A DNA stretch of 64,000 nt, taken from positions 486,862 through 550,861 of the forward strand of contig NZ_FPAC01000001.1 of the NCBI RefSeq assembly GCF_900116105.1. Direction: 5' to 3'. Shown piece after piece: positions 1 through 8,234 of this stretch. How positions within the stretch are numbered: the stretch's first letter is position 1; every line of letters begins with the position of its first letter. Under the pieces are notes generated by a model. It was given only the letters and a program-made list of their open reading frames with translations. It was not told the DNA's origin and did not search any database. This stretch comes from Paenibacillus sp. 453mf (GTDB taxonomy: Bacteria; Bacillota; Bacilli; Paenibacillales; Paenibacillaceae). Position numbers and translations under genes: made by a program.

Positions 1-56
1 GATCATCTTTTCATATTTTTCAATAACCGTATTGGTTGTAATGAAAAATGAATTCT

Positions 57-1313
57 CTATACCGCCTTCACATTGATCATGACTATACGACTGTGCGGCA
101 GAGAGGGCATCTTATGGAAGCTGAAGCTCAGATCCTGCTGTGGGATGTCATACTCCATTTTGTTCGCGAGATAATCGAGACTTTCCTTCATGATTTCGAT
201 TGTGATCCATTCTCCGGCACAGCGGTGTCCGGTGTAGTGATCTCCGCCGCCTTGCGGAATGAAATTGAACGGACTTCCGTTCCAATCCCGGAAGCGATCC
301 GGTCTGAACTTCTCAGGATAATCCCACAGATCCGGGTGATGGTTCGTACCGTACAGATCAAGCAGAGTTAGAACACCCTTCTCAAATCTATATCCTTGCC
401 AAGTAAAATCCTTGGTCGGACGTGCAGGCAGGAACGGGAAAAAGGGATAGAATCGGCGTACCTCCTGCACAAAATTCTGGAGAGCGCCTTCCTCGGCCTT
501 CGTGAGCTTTTTGCGTTCCTCAGGCTGCTGAATAACCGCGAGTGCCGTGAAGCAGATATAAATGGCTATCGCGACGATCGGGCGCAGGATGTTAATGATT
601 TCTACGGCAGCAGTTTGTGAATCGAGAAGTTCTCCCTGCAGATCACGGTGCATGGCGAACGTGTGCAGTGTGCTCTGTTCGGGTGCTTCTATTTCACCTG
701 CGCGAACTTGCTCAACCAAGCCGCTGATCCATTTTTCCGCCTTAGTGCGGGTGTTCTTGCCCTTCATGTGCTTCATACCTATCGCAGCGGTTGCTTCAAT
801 CATAGCACCAAACCAAGCTGCCTTTTCCTGTGCTTCATCTTCTCGCAAAGGCACACCTGCCCACTCGCAGGCAGCCCGGCACAGAAGCTCCTGTGCCTCT
901 TCGTAGAGCTGCACCTTCGGCATGGACTCCCACCGCTGAGCTGCGAGAGCCCAGTGCTTGCGAGTGATTGTCCGCATTTGGGCAAGGGCTTCCTTTGACA
1001 TGACGGACATGAACATGTTTTTGCGATGATGATGTTCTTCTCCGTCCAAGGTTTGAACGCCGCCTTTACCAAATAGAGTGTTGATGACCCGCTTCGGCGC
1101 TGCGCCAATTCTTTCAAATTTATCGTTGTCATAGAACAGCTTGGCGGCTTCCTCTCCCCGCAGACAAATCGCGCGTTCACCAAGAAGCCTTGTTTCAAAA
1201 ATATCTGACTGAAAACCAATCGTCCGATTTGTTATGTATAGATAGCCTTCACGCAGTACACTTAGACTGTGGTCCAGGCCTTCTTCTTTAGGTATGAGCT
1301 TCTCTTCAGCCAA
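57..1313 (-). CDS. cypC: CYP152-family fatty acid hydroxylase (peroxygenase P450)
   Basis: A 418-residue cytochrome P450 of the CYP152 type (B. subtilis CypC/YbdT), which hydroxylates fatty acids at the alpha or beta carbon using hydrogen peroxide. The heme-ligand loop FIPQGGGDHYTGHRC places the proximal cysteine at about residue 365. The active-site Arg-Pro pair is seen at residues 244-245 (NILRPIVA). Residue 87 is Gln (GGVQTLDG), matching the hydroxylase P450-BSbeta rather than the His of the decarboxylase OleT; this is family knowledge applied by eye. The start is TTG, preceded by AAGGAGG with 8-nt spacing. The gene stands alone, with no reductase beside it, which fits a peroxide-driven enzyme. 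Confidence 0.93.
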   Translation of the reverse strand: MAEEKLIPKEEGLDHSLSVLREGYLYITNRTIGFQSDIFETRLLGERAICLRGEEAAKLFYDNDKFERIGAAPKRVINTLFGKGGVQTLDGEEHHHRKNMFMSVMSKEALAQMRTITRKHWALAAQRWESMPKVQLYEEAQELLCRAACEWAGVPLREDEAQEKAAWFGAMIEATAAIGMKHMKGKNTRTKAEKWISGLVEQVRAGEIEAPEQSTLHTFAMHRDLQGELLDSQTAAVEIINILRPIVAIAIYICFTALAVIQQPEERKKLTKAEEGALQNFVQEVRRFYPFFPFLPARPTKDFTWQGYRFEKGVLTLLDLYGTNHHPDLWDYPEKFRPDRFRDWNGSPFNFIPQGGGDHYTGHRCAGEWITIEIMKESLDYLANKMEYDIPQQDLSFSFHKMPSLPHSRIVMINVKAV

Positions 1314-1481
1314 TGTTTACGCCTCCTTAGTAAGGGGAATGACAAGATACATCAATAAGTACCCTTCTCCAGTAGAATTAAACAAGACAGAGAGCTTTAT
1401 GTATTATGTATACAAAATAGTTATATATAGCTACGAACTTAGAGCTTAGAGAGAACGAATCTATTATGTGCAGCGAAGCGG

Positions 1482-2198
1482 CTATTGAGGCAGCTTAGCC
1501 CCTTTGAACACTGAATAGGTCTGATATGTGCCATCCTCCGCAATTTCGAGACAGTTCAGCTGTTTACCATAAGCACATGCACCGTCAATCCCAATCTTAT
1601 CTTCCTGAAACCAAATGCTGGCCGTTTCGTGCAGATGCACAGTCGGTGTATGACCAAAAATGACCGGTTTATCCAGATTCGTTGGATGATGATGAAAAAG
1701 CTCACGTATCCATATAAAATCCTCCTCCGGCTGTTCTTTGAAATCCGCATAGAATGGATTAATGCCTGCGTGGACGAACAGATGGGTGTCGGTTTCATAG
1801 TAGTAAGGCAAGCTTTGAAGAAATTCCAGATGTTGAGGATAATGCTCCATAATATAGGCTTTGGCTTCTTTATAGGCATTTTTATTAAAATGGTGATCCT
1901 CGAAGTAGGAAACTCCCATATAGCTCTCGATCGTTTGGTAGCCGCCGTTTTTTAGCCAGCGATCATCCTCCTGCAGCAGCATCGCATCCAGGAACAGCTG
2001 ATCGTGATTTCCCTTTAGTGTAACGACACCATATTCCTGATGAAGCTGTATAATTTGGTTGAGTACTTCCTTACTGTTCGGTCCGCGATCTACATAATCA
2101 CCGAGGAGTATGAGCTTGTCCTGCTCTGATATGTAATTTGCTGTATGCAGCAATGCGTTAAATTCATCGTAGCAGCCATGAATATCACTGATGACCAA
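1482..2198 (-). CDS. Metallophosphoesterase, PP1-like serine/threonine or ApaH-like phosphatase
   Basis: A calcineurin-like phosphoesterase of about 240 residues. The metal-binding motifs appear in order: SDIHGCYDE, GDYVDRGPNS, KGNHDQLF, then VHAGIN and FGHTP. Family members dephosphorylate phosphoproteins or cleave diadenosine tetraphosphate; the substrate cannot be read here. The TTG start used (2198) lies 17 nt from the ribosome site. A better-spaced initiator would be ATT at 2207 (AAGGAG, 8-nt gap), giving an N-terminus M-R-T-L-V-I-S-D, like the usual MRTLVISDIHG start as I recall it. Monocistronic, with no clear terminator. Confidence 0.88.
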   Translation of the reverse strand: MVISDIHGCYDEFNALLHTANYISEQDKLILLGDYVDRGPNSKEVLNQIIQLHQEYGVVTLKGNHDQLFLDAMLLQEDDRWLKNGGYQTIESYMGVSYFEDHHFNKNAYKEAKAYIMEHYPQHLEFLQSLPYYYETDTHLFVHAGINPFYADFKEQPEEDFIWIRELFHHHPTNLDKPVIFGHTPTVHLHETASIWFQEDKIGIDGACAYGKQLNCLEIAEDGTYQTYSVFKGAKLPQ

Positions 2199-2308
2199 GG
2201 TTCGAATAGCAAGCTCTCCTTTCCAGATATATCTTGTTACAGCAGCCTACATTATAGCTAAAAGAAATTATATATCAAATAGTGGAAAATGACGTTGTTT
2301 TCTGTAAT

Positions 2309-2433
2309 TTAAGATAAATATACTCGGATGGCAACAGGGAGAGGAAGCTATTATCGCTGGACAGATGCTGTACCTCGCCAAAATGCTCAAGGATCAGGAT
2401 TTCATTACGGCATCCATACCAAAAAGAAAGTAG
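2309..2433 (+). pseudogene. Possible short gene remnant, unidentified
   Basis: The gap of about 300 bases between the phosphoesterase start and 2524 holds one open frame that reads like protein (ILGWQQGEEAIIAGQ and on, ending TAG at 2431) but has no start codon. An ATG-started 45-codon frame overlaps it in another phase. I do not recognise either. It may be a decayed tail of a lost gene. Confidence 0.2.
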
Positions 2434-2523
2434 TAAGGAATGAATTCTGCCTTGCCTGTCGTTTATAACTCTCTTTAAACGTTTATATAAGTATCAAGAT
2501 AACAATTAAGGGAGAGACTTCAT

Positions 2524-2652
2524 ATGGCAGGAAATAGAGAACATCTTACCAAACGCAAGAAGAAGATCACTGTCGGAATTATTGTTGCTGTTCTATTGTT
2601 AGCTGCATTTATGCTATATTACTTTGGTAATTTTACAGCTGTAGATGTTTAG
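2524..2652 (+). CDS. Small single-span membrane protein (42 aa)
   Basis: A 42-residue protein with a basic start (NREHLTKRKKKIT) followed by one hydrophobic segment (about residues 16-34, VGIIVAVLLLAAFMLYYFG) and a short outside or inside tail. A good ribosome site (AAGGGAGAG) stands before the ATG and a strong terminator follows, so this is a complete transcription unit. Function unknown; Bacillales encode many such small membrane peptides. Confidence 0.6.
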   Translation: MAGNREHLTKRKKKITVGIIVAVLLLAAFMLYYFGNFTAVDV

Positions 2653-2684
2653 GATCGTAAATAGGATATAAGATTCAGCTTGAA

Positions 2685-2715
2685 TCCCCTCGCATGTGAA
2701 TGCGGGGGTTTTTGA
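2685..2715 (+). terminator. Rho-independent terminator
   Basis: Stem CCCC-CGCAT / ATGCG-GGGG with a GTGA loop, followed by TTTTT; it ends the small membrane protein gene. Confidence 0.85.
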
Positions 2716-2742
2716 GTTGAATACATTAGTGTAGAATAATAG

Positions 2743-3285
2743 AAAAACCAATATTTTCAACATAATCTAAAGGTTAGAAATTATCGAGTTCGCGTCGAAA
2801 GTATAGTCCGCAGATTCAAACAAGAGCTCAGGGAGTCGTTATGGTCTGGTCGTGTTTCGGAAGCGGAATTCTACGTGTGGGTAAGAAGGCAGAGCAAACA
2901 ATTAAACCAAAGTGATGAGTTAATGAGGAGGATAGTACAAGCGCATTTGAGGCTTTTGCCTGCTGCGGAATGGGTAGCGAAATGGTCTGAAAAAGCTAAC
3001 ATACATATATTAAGTAATCACAGACATGAATGGTTAACTCCAGTATTGGCACCGCTTATGCCCTATATTACATCCTGTACCATTTCGAGCGAGGTTGGCA
3101 TGTGCAAACCGGATGCTTCTATATACAACAATTTGCACGACAGGCTGGAACAATTTGTAGAGATCTATTTTGTTGATGATCAAGAGCGTAATTTGATTCC
3201 TGCAAGAGAGAAGGGATGGGAGACTATATTGGCAGATTCGGACGGACAGTGGATTGAGACAATTAATGAGCTATTAAAGTGCTGA
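2743..3285 (+). pseudogene. 5'-truncated HAD-superfamily hydrolase
   Basis: The frame is open from 2743 to 3285. It encodes the cap and C-terminal half of a HAD-IA hydrolase: a helical cap (RRFKQELRESLWSGRVSE), motif II IHILSNHRHEW, motif III lysine in VGMCKPDASIY, and motif IV FVDDQERN. The N-terminal DxD nucleophile motif (motif I) is absent, and there is no ATG or ribosome site upstream; the first possible start is GTG at 2875. Without the nucleophilic Asp it cannot act as a phosphatase. A PgsA-like fragment follows directly, so the junctions suggest deletions. Confidence 0.7.
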
Positions 3286-3308
3286 GCCAGGAATCTTCCG
3301 CCTTCGAT

Positions 3309-3425
3309 ATGAATACGGTAGTATGTGTACTTGATCAGATCATGATGTTGATTGCCTCGCTGGTGACGCTTCTGTCCGGCATTCATTATATCGTGAATAA
3401 TCTGAAGTTATTGAACCGGGATTAA
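3309..3425 (+). pseudogene. C-terminal remnant resembling CDP-alcohol phosphatidyltransferase (PgsA)
   Basis: A 38-codon frame, also open for several codons upstream, with a hydrophobic stretch MMLIASLVTLLSGIHYIVNN. This resembles the last transmembrane segment of PgsA-type phosphatidyltransferases, which typically end in a TxxSGxDYxxKN pattern (from memory, not a search). No catalytic DG-x2-AR motif is left. Read as the tail of a deleted gene. Confidence 0.4.
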
Positions 3426-3478
3426 AGTTACTATTCTCGATACTTGAGGAAATAAGAAAACTAAAGGGGGCACTTTAT

Positions 3479-4003
3479 TTGGATATTCAAGTAAGCGAGC
3501 TGCACGAACGATTTAAGGCATCCAATTTACCATCCAGATACACCATTCATGAAGCGGACACACGATTGAAAACCAAATTTGGTGTTGTTGTAGTGAATCC
3601 ACTAGAAAAGACGGATTTAAAAAATGACCCTCTAATCCAGTACGATCATATCGTAAAAATCTATCATGTGAATAACAGTCAGATGCTTTCATCCATATTT
3701 ACTTCTCAGGAGCAAGAGATGATAAAGGAAATGCAGATCGCACATAAAATGGATTCATCCGATGAGGATTCCCTAACAGGTGCAGAACGGCTGTGGAGAA
3801 AGATAAGGCAGGGCAGACTGCTACGGATCATTATAGAAAGTGAAGATAGACAGTACATTTCTGGGTTTACACTTCAGGGGATGAGCCAGCAGCTGCAGCA
3901 GGAATTATACATACTAAGAGGTGTCCATAAAGCAGAATGCCATTTAGGTAACGACAATTACGAAGCCTATCTTAAGCTCCTTCATCAACGTGACTATATC
4001 TAG
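3479..4003 (+). CDS. Conserved hypothetical protein (174 aa)
   Basis: A soluble, charged protein of 174 residues with no signal peptide or membrane segment, which I do not recognise. The start is TTG after AAAGGGGG at good spacing. The composition is normal for this genome and the frame is uninterrupted. The middle part (about 85-115) is rich in Gln, Glu and Lys and probably helical. A lipoprotein gene follows within 60 nt in the same direction, so the two may share a transcript. Confidence 0.65.
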   Translation: MDIQVSELHERFKASNLPSRYTIHEADTRLKTKFGVVVVNPLEKTDLKNDPLIQYDHIVKIYHVNNSQMLSSIFTSQEQEMIKEMQIAHKMDSSDEDSLTGAERLWRKIRQGRLLRIIIESEDRQYISGFTLQGMSQQLQQELYILRGVHKAECHLGNDNYEAYLKLLHQRDYI

Positions 4004-4058
4004 CGAGAGTCCATGGATGAAGGACGGCTTTTGACGAAGTCAAAGGAGAGTGCTGATA

Positions 4059-4400
4059 TTGAAAAGGTTTATATTCATTCCGGTGTTAATGGTGATTTTA
4101 TCCACCTTAGCAGGTTGTAATTTGATTTCATCTAATGAAAAAACATCGCTCGAAATGGTGGCATACAGCAGCCTTACAGATGAAGAGCAAGATTTAATAC
4201 CTGTCAGTCCAAAGGATTCCATTGTAGAGAAAGTAAGCGTTAACGAGGAGAACGAGTCCTATATGTATAGTAACGCAGGCCATGACCACGTGTATGCTGT
4301 AACTTTTAATCATACCGGCACGGATACTATGGGAGATCTCGTAGTTTATGTTGACTTGGATAATGAAACCGTTGTTGGCAAAGGATTTACACGCAGATAG
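4059..4400 (+). CDS. Small secreted lipoprotein
   Basis: A 113-residue lipoprotein precursor. The signal peptide has the positive start MKRF, hydrophobic core IPVLMVILST and lipobox LAGC with Cys at about residue 20, so the mature part is anchored outside the membrane. The TTG start at 4059 is preferred over GTG at 4050 because AAAGGAG lies 10 nt before TTG but overlaps the GTG. The rest (NHTGTDTMGDLVVYVDLDNETVVGKGFTRR) looks like a small beta-rich domain. Function unknown. Confidence 0.7.
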   Translation: MKRFIFIPVLMVILSTLAGCNLISSNEKTSLEMVAYSSLTDEEQDLIPVSPKDSIVEKVSVNEENESYMYSNAGHDHVYAVTFNHTGTDTMGDLVVYVDLDNETVVGKGFTRR

Positions 4401-4405
4401 CTTCA

Positions 4406-4480
4406 TCAGATCTGTGTAGAATTCCTCACTAAATAAGGTAAGCGCGGATAAGTTTGAGATACATAAGCTTCTTTTTTCAT
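4406..4480 (-). CDS. Possible 24-aa peptide ORF
   Basis: ATG preceded by AAGGAAGG at a sensible spacing opens a 24-codon frame (MKKEAYVSQTYPRLPYLVRN then STQI). It could be a small peptide or the surviving head of a lost gene, like the RidA remnant at 6890. The rest of the 277-base gap (4401-4677) holds only the rtcB terminator. Confidence 0.25.
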   Translation of the reverse strand: MKKEAYVSQTYPRLPYLVRNSTQI

Positions 4481-4625
4481 ATATAATCCTTCCTTACTAT
4501 GCAACATATGCAACTCTAGCAAATAAGGAATGTGTAATATCATTAGAATGCATAGATTGATAGAATTAACATATAGAAGGGGCAGTTCCATCCACGATTA
4601 GTAGCTGAAATGAATAGATAGCCAT

Positions 4626-4670
4626 AAAAAAGAAGCACTCTATTACCCCGAAAGGTAATTGTGTGCTTCT
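4626..4670 (-). terminator. rtcB terminator
   Basis: On the minus strand the stem AGAAGCAC...GTGCTTCT with an inner ATTACC/GGTAAT helix is followed by TTTTTT. Confidence 0.85.
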
Positions 4671-4677
4671 CTTCAAA

Positions 4678-5910
4678 TTAATTACTCGCTTTGAAATTGT
4701 ACAGCGGCTTAATAATCTCTACAATCTCCAATGCATCTGCTGTATTCTCTAGAATCTCTTCCATAGGCTTGTAGGCCATGGGCGCTTCATCGAGAGTTGC
4801 GGTGCTTACGGATGAGGTCCATACCCCGCGCATGGTGTCCTTGAAATCGTTCATATGCAAAATATCCTTGGCTCTGGAACGGCTCATCAGTCGTCCTGCT
4901 CCATGCGGGGCTGAATGATTCCAGTCTGGATTGCCTTTGCCAATAGCGATAATGGAGCCGTCACGCATATTAATAGGGATGATGACCTTCTCACCTGCTT
5001 TGGCAGAGATAGCCCCTTTGCGAATAATTTTGTCCTCTGGATTAATATAGTTATGGATAGTCGTAAATTTCTCTAGTTTACTATAGTTCAAATTCAAGAA
5101 CTCCGAGATGGCTCTGGACATCCCTTGCCGGTTTAAGAGGGCGAATTCCTGCGCTGCATACATGTCTGCTAAATACTCATCGGCCCCGGCTCCTTCTAGA
5201 AACATGAGCGGTTTGGGAACCTGGTACACTTCCATCAGCGCTTTATATTGATCAATAACGGCAGGGATCGCCTCGAGATTGCCTGATTTTCTGAGTAGAC
5301 CGATCTCCTCGTTTTGCAGATGTGTCAGGTCCTTGATGCGGTCTGTGCAGTAGAGCTCGGCTTTTTTCTGATGATATTTGGCTACCTGAAGTCCAAGATT
5401 GCGGCTTCCGGAATGGATTACCAAGATTTTGTTGCCTGCCGAATCCTCATTAATTTCGATAAAATGATTCCCCCCACCAAGACTTCCCACACTTCGCAGA
5501 TGCTTCTCGTAAATCGTACCTGTTTTACTTGCGATGTTCTCGATTTTTTGCTCCAGCACGGGCTTATGAATAGGGTGGGCGACTTTTTGGTGAATGGAAT
5601 GGCCATGCGGCACTTGATGACGTATAAAGTGATCCAGCTCTTCAAAATGAATATCGATCGGTCCGAGATATGTCACTTCCATTCCGCAGCCGATATCCAC
5701 ACCGATGAGGTTGGGGACGACGCGGCCCGCAAGCTCTGCGGTATATCCGATCACGCAGCCTTTTCCTGCATGGGTATCGGGCATGATGCGGATCTGGACA
5801 CCTTCAAATGCCTTCTGATTGCACAGCTCAAGCACTTGAGCATATGCCGTTTCATCGATCGTATCCGTAAAAATTTTGGCCGTGTTGTATTTTCCAATTG
5901 CTTCAATCAT
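4678..5910 (-). CDS. rtcB: RtcB-type RNA ligase
   Basis: A 410-residue RtcB that joins RNA 2',3'-cyclic phosphate (3'-phosphate) ends to 5'-OH ends using GTP and Mn2+. Visible motifs: PDTHAGKG (about 45-51), metal-binding VDIGCGME with Asp72 and Cys75, GGGNHFIE with His149, HSGSRN with His166, and HSAPHGAGR with the guanylylated His at about 336. The ATG at 5910 is chosen because AAAGGAG precedes it; the open frame runs 58 codons further upstream but without a ribosome site, so the extension is not real. No archease or RtcA gene is beside it; a pentapeptide-repeat gene lies just upstream. The role in bacteria is RNA repair. Confidence 0.93.
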   Translation of the reverse strand: MIEAIGKYNTAKIFTDTIDETAYAQVLELCNQKAFEGVQIRIMPDTHAGKGCVIGYTAELAGRVVPNLIGVDIGCGMEVTYLGPIDIHFEELDHFIRHQVPHGHSIHQKVAHPIHKPVLEQKIENIASKTGTIYEKHLRSVGSLGGGNHFIEINEDSAGNKILVIHSGSRNLGLQVAKYHQKKAELYCTDRIKDLTHLQNEEIGLLRKSGNLEAIPAVIDQYKALMEVYQVPKPLMFLEGAGADEYLADMYAAQEFALLNRQGMSRAISEFLNLNYSKLEKFTTIHNYINPEDKIIRKGAISAKAGEKVIIPINMRDGSIIAIGKGNPDWNHSAPHGAGRLMSRSRAKDILHMNDFKDTMRGVWTSSVSTATLDEAPMAYKPMEEILENTADALEIVEIIKPLYNFKASN

Positions 5911-6025
5911 ATTGATAACTCCTTTTACTTTGCAAACGCGAAAAACCATGATTGTAATAATATAACATTGATCTATTTCTGACAGGAATAAAAAACCGTT
6001 TAAATTATTTTTTCTGTGTGATGAA

Positions 6026-6685
6026 TTACTCCTTGATGACCAGACCAAATATTTTGGAGAACAGAAGTGCCTGTGCCGGTGCAATAATGCAGCCCTGCAA
6101 ATCCTCCATCGTCACACCGAGGTTGAAAAATTCAGTTTGGCTAAGATCGATGCCTTTTAGCTTCGCACCGGTGAACTGTGTACCGTCAATCATGCAGCCG
6201 ATCAGCTCAATGCTGGCAAATTCCGAATGATAAAAATCCGACTTGATGAGCGAGCATTCCTGAAAAGAGATATTTTTCATGTTGGCAAAACGAAACGTTG
6301 CATAATCTCCGGCACACGCTTGAAAAGACACATTCCGCATCGTTGCAGCGGTAAGGTCGATCCCGATAATTTTGCAATGCGTAAACTGAACCCGATGCAG
6401 GACGGAATCACTGAAGTTGACATTGGATAAATCACAGTTCTTGAAGACGACATCTGTTAATTCTGCATGCAGAAGAGAGGTACTGCTGAAGGTGATGTTC
6501 TCAAATACCATCTGATCAAAGGTTACTTTCTCGGCTATGACATCCATGATCTCTTCATCCTGACACAAGGCCTGGCCATATTCAGCGCGGTCCAGAATCG
6601 TCGAATTAGCCAGTTTAACGGATGAGAGCTGCTTGGGAAGCTTGGGTTTGGCGATTTTGACAGGTTTAGTTTCGGAATGGGACAT
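6026..6685 (-). CDS. Pentapeptide-repeat protein
   Basis: A 219-residue soluble protein. From about residue 50 on it has repeated A(D/N)LXX-like pentads (FENIT, FSSTS, LLHAE, LTDVV, FKNCD, LSNVN, FSDSV), which should fold as a right-handed quadrilateral beta-helix. Some family members mimic DNA and protect gyrase from quinolones; others have no known role, so no target is claimed. The ATG follows GGAGGAGT-like pairing (read on the minus strand). It lies upstream of rtcB in the same direction with a gap of about 115 nt and no evident terminator, so cotranscription is possible. Confidence 0.85.
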   Translation of the reverse strand: MSHSETKPVKIAKPKLPKQLSSVKLANSTILDRAEYGQALCQDEEIMDVIAEKVTFDQMVFENITFSSTSLLHAELTDVVFKNCDLSNVNFSDSVLHRVQFTHCKIIGIDLTAATMRNVSFQACAGDYATFRFANMKNISFQECSLIKSDFYHSEFASIELIGCMIDGTQFTGAKLKGIDLSQTEFFNLGVTMEDLQGCIIAPAQALLFSKIFGLVIKE

Positions 6686-6889
6686 GATACTCCTCCGTTC
6701 ATTTCAAATAACTCACATACACATTGATTTTCATTGTATCAGAAATAGCAGCTTTAGCTGACGGTTGACTGGCATATAAGCTGAGATATGGGGTGAAGAT
6801 TTAATTCAATCAAGTTATAATATGGGAATCCAATCGAACGAAAGAAGCAGTCTAAGAAGCATCTATCTTATCGAGGGCTGGTTGTCTAT

Positions 6890-6967
6890 ATGTCAAAACA
6901 ACAAACTACGGAGGAGCGTTTGCGAGAACTCGGGATAAAGCTTCCTGCGGCGAGCAATCCGGCATAA
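6890..6967 (+). pseudogene. N-terminal remnant of a RidA/YjgF-family gene
   Basis: The 25-codon frame (MSKQQTTEERLRELGIKLP then AASNPA, TAA) matches the typical start of RidA-family proteins, which continue with NY(V/I)PYVRxGNxLFxSGQ; this match is from memory. The protein stops exactly where the family core should begin and no further RidA sequence is seen downstream. The gap 6686-7121 otherwise holds nothing I can identify. Confidence 0.55.
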
Positions 6968-7121
6968 GAAAAAGTTCGAAATTCCTCGTTAATTGTGATG
7001 GTTTTTTGTCTAATAGATATACAAGCTTCATCTTCATGCCCAAACATTCGAAGATTAGGTATGAGCTTGTTATAATAGAGGATAATATCACCCAAGCATA
7101 TAAATGAGGGAGTTATGAACG

Positions 7122-7670
7122 ATGAAACAACAATTACTGACAGAATCATGGAAAACAGCATATAAGATGGCGGCTTCCTTCTTTAAGTCAAATTGGTCTC
7201 TTCGTGACTATCCGATTGAAATTATAAATCAAGAAATTCAACCTGAGTCAGACTCCTATTCTAAAAAGTATCCTTGGGAGGCCAGAGTACTCAATTGGTA
7301 CTGGATGCGAGGCGAAGGAGACACGAGGGAGGAGGCCTGCTCAAATCTGCAGAGAAATTTTGAAGCCTATTTGGAGCGGGGCGGAGAGCTTCCTCGGCCG
7401 GGAAGCAAGGCGGGCATCGTATATGCAAGCGTAGATCAGATTAATGAGCTGGAGCCCGAAGGGATTATCTTTTTCAAAGAAATCTTTGGGCTGGAGTATT
7501 ACGGCATGTTCATTTCAGACGATGCATCCCTGTTTGATTTTTGTGACTCAAAATTTTCGCTTCTCAAAAAGATTACCCGGATTCAGGAGAAGTATGGAAT
7601 TACGGTCAGTGATGTGGAAGGACTTCGCATTGTTGGAATTCTCCAGCGGATGAAGGAAGCGGGTATCTAA
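7122..7670 (+). CDS. Conserved hypothetical protein with HicB-like segment
   Basis: A 182-residue soluble protein. The centre (residues about 60-100: YWMRGEGDTREEACSNLQRN, then FEAYLERGGELPRPG) looks like the HicB-type fold, in which a short beta sheet is followed by a helix and a Pro-Gly turn. No HicA toxin is beside it, and the protein is longer than HicB antitoxins (about 110-140), so an antitoxin role is not claimed. The ATG follows GAGGGAG at suitable distance. Single gene. Confidence 0.6.
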   Translation: MKQQLLTESWKTAYKMAASFFKSNWSLRDYPIEIINQEIQPESDSYSKKYPWEARVLNWYWMRGEGDTREEACSNLQRNFEAYLERGGELPRPGSKAGIVYASVDQINELEPEGIIFFKEIFGLEYYGMFISDDASLFDFCDSKFSLLKKITRIQEKYGITVSDVEGLRIVGILQRMKEAGI

Positions 7671-7831
7671 ACCTTATTTAGGCAGATTGCCATCCATTAC
7701 GTTAACATTCACATAAACCTTCCTAACATCTAATTAGACACAGTAAACAGTGACCCTCGAACATTAGCCCTACAGAAATACATCTTTCTTTAAACAGTTC
7801 CTTCGGAACTGAGGGAGAGGTGCTTTGCCTT

Positions 7832-7966
7832 CTGAAAATATATCACTTTGGTCCTGAGCAGGGTGAGATGCATGAAACAAGAAGTCAAACAGGTCTAACC
7901 GCATTCGTATTAGAAGGAGATCTATCAGACCTCAAAATGAAGGAAGTTGAATGGAATAATACCTAG
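7832..7966 (+). pseudogene. Possible cupin-domain remnant
   Basis: Within the 560-base gap 7671-8234 one frame reads KIYHFGPEQGEMHETRSQTG and then a LTAFVLEGD segment, ending TAG. The YHFGPEQG start and the VLEGD turn resemble small cupin proteins with the central part missing. There is no convincing start signal. The rest of the gap holds a hairpin without T-run (about 7795-7812), a terminator and a palindromic operator. Confidence 0.3.
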
Positions 7967-8064
7967 ACCGCAGAACTAAGGAATACATAGAGAAAGAGAT
8001 CTACAGGGAAGAAAACTGGTTGACTGGTACTGATAAGAATATACTCATAGGAGAATGATCAAAG

Positions 8065-8091
8065 CGGAGCGCAGAGCTCCGTTTTTCTTTT
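8065..8091 (+). terminator. Rho-independent terminator
   Basis: Stem CGGAGC/GCTCCG with a GCAGA loop, then TTTTTCTTTT; it isolates the glycerate operon from upstream transcription. Confidence 0.8.
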
Positions 8092-8110
8092 GTAATTAAA
8101 ACGAAGTAGT

Positions 8111-8128
8111 ATTGTGCAAATGCACAAT
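8111..8128 (+). promoter_or_regulatory. 18-bp palindromic operator, candidate CdaR site
   Basis: ATTGTGCAAATGCACAAT is a perfect inverted repeat (8+2+8) located about 107 bases upstream of the glycerate permease. Nearest regulator gene is the CdaR-type protein at 10920-11954. A candidate -10 (TATACT, 8172-8177) lies downstream, so the site would sit where an activator binds. Assignment to CdaR is inference. Confidence 0.55.
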
Positions 8129-8234
8129 AAAAATCGTCCGTTTATCAATATCTCTTAACTTAAATTCATCTTATACTGAAAGCGTATTCAAAAAGAAAGC
8201 GAATTCATAAATAAACATAAGGGGGCATACAAAG

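Noticed and set aside
5314..5982. 222-codon open frame antisense to rtcB
   Set aside because: Shadow of the rtcB codon pattern; no ribosome site and no recognisable domain.
5911..6084. 58-codon N-terminal extension of RtcB in the same open frame
   Set aside because: No ribosome site for the upstream start; AAAGGAG stands right before the ATG at 5910, and the protein then begins as in the family.
7795..7812. CAGTTCC-TTC-GGAACTG hairpin as a terminator
   Set aside because: No T-run follows; kept only as a mention in the gap description.
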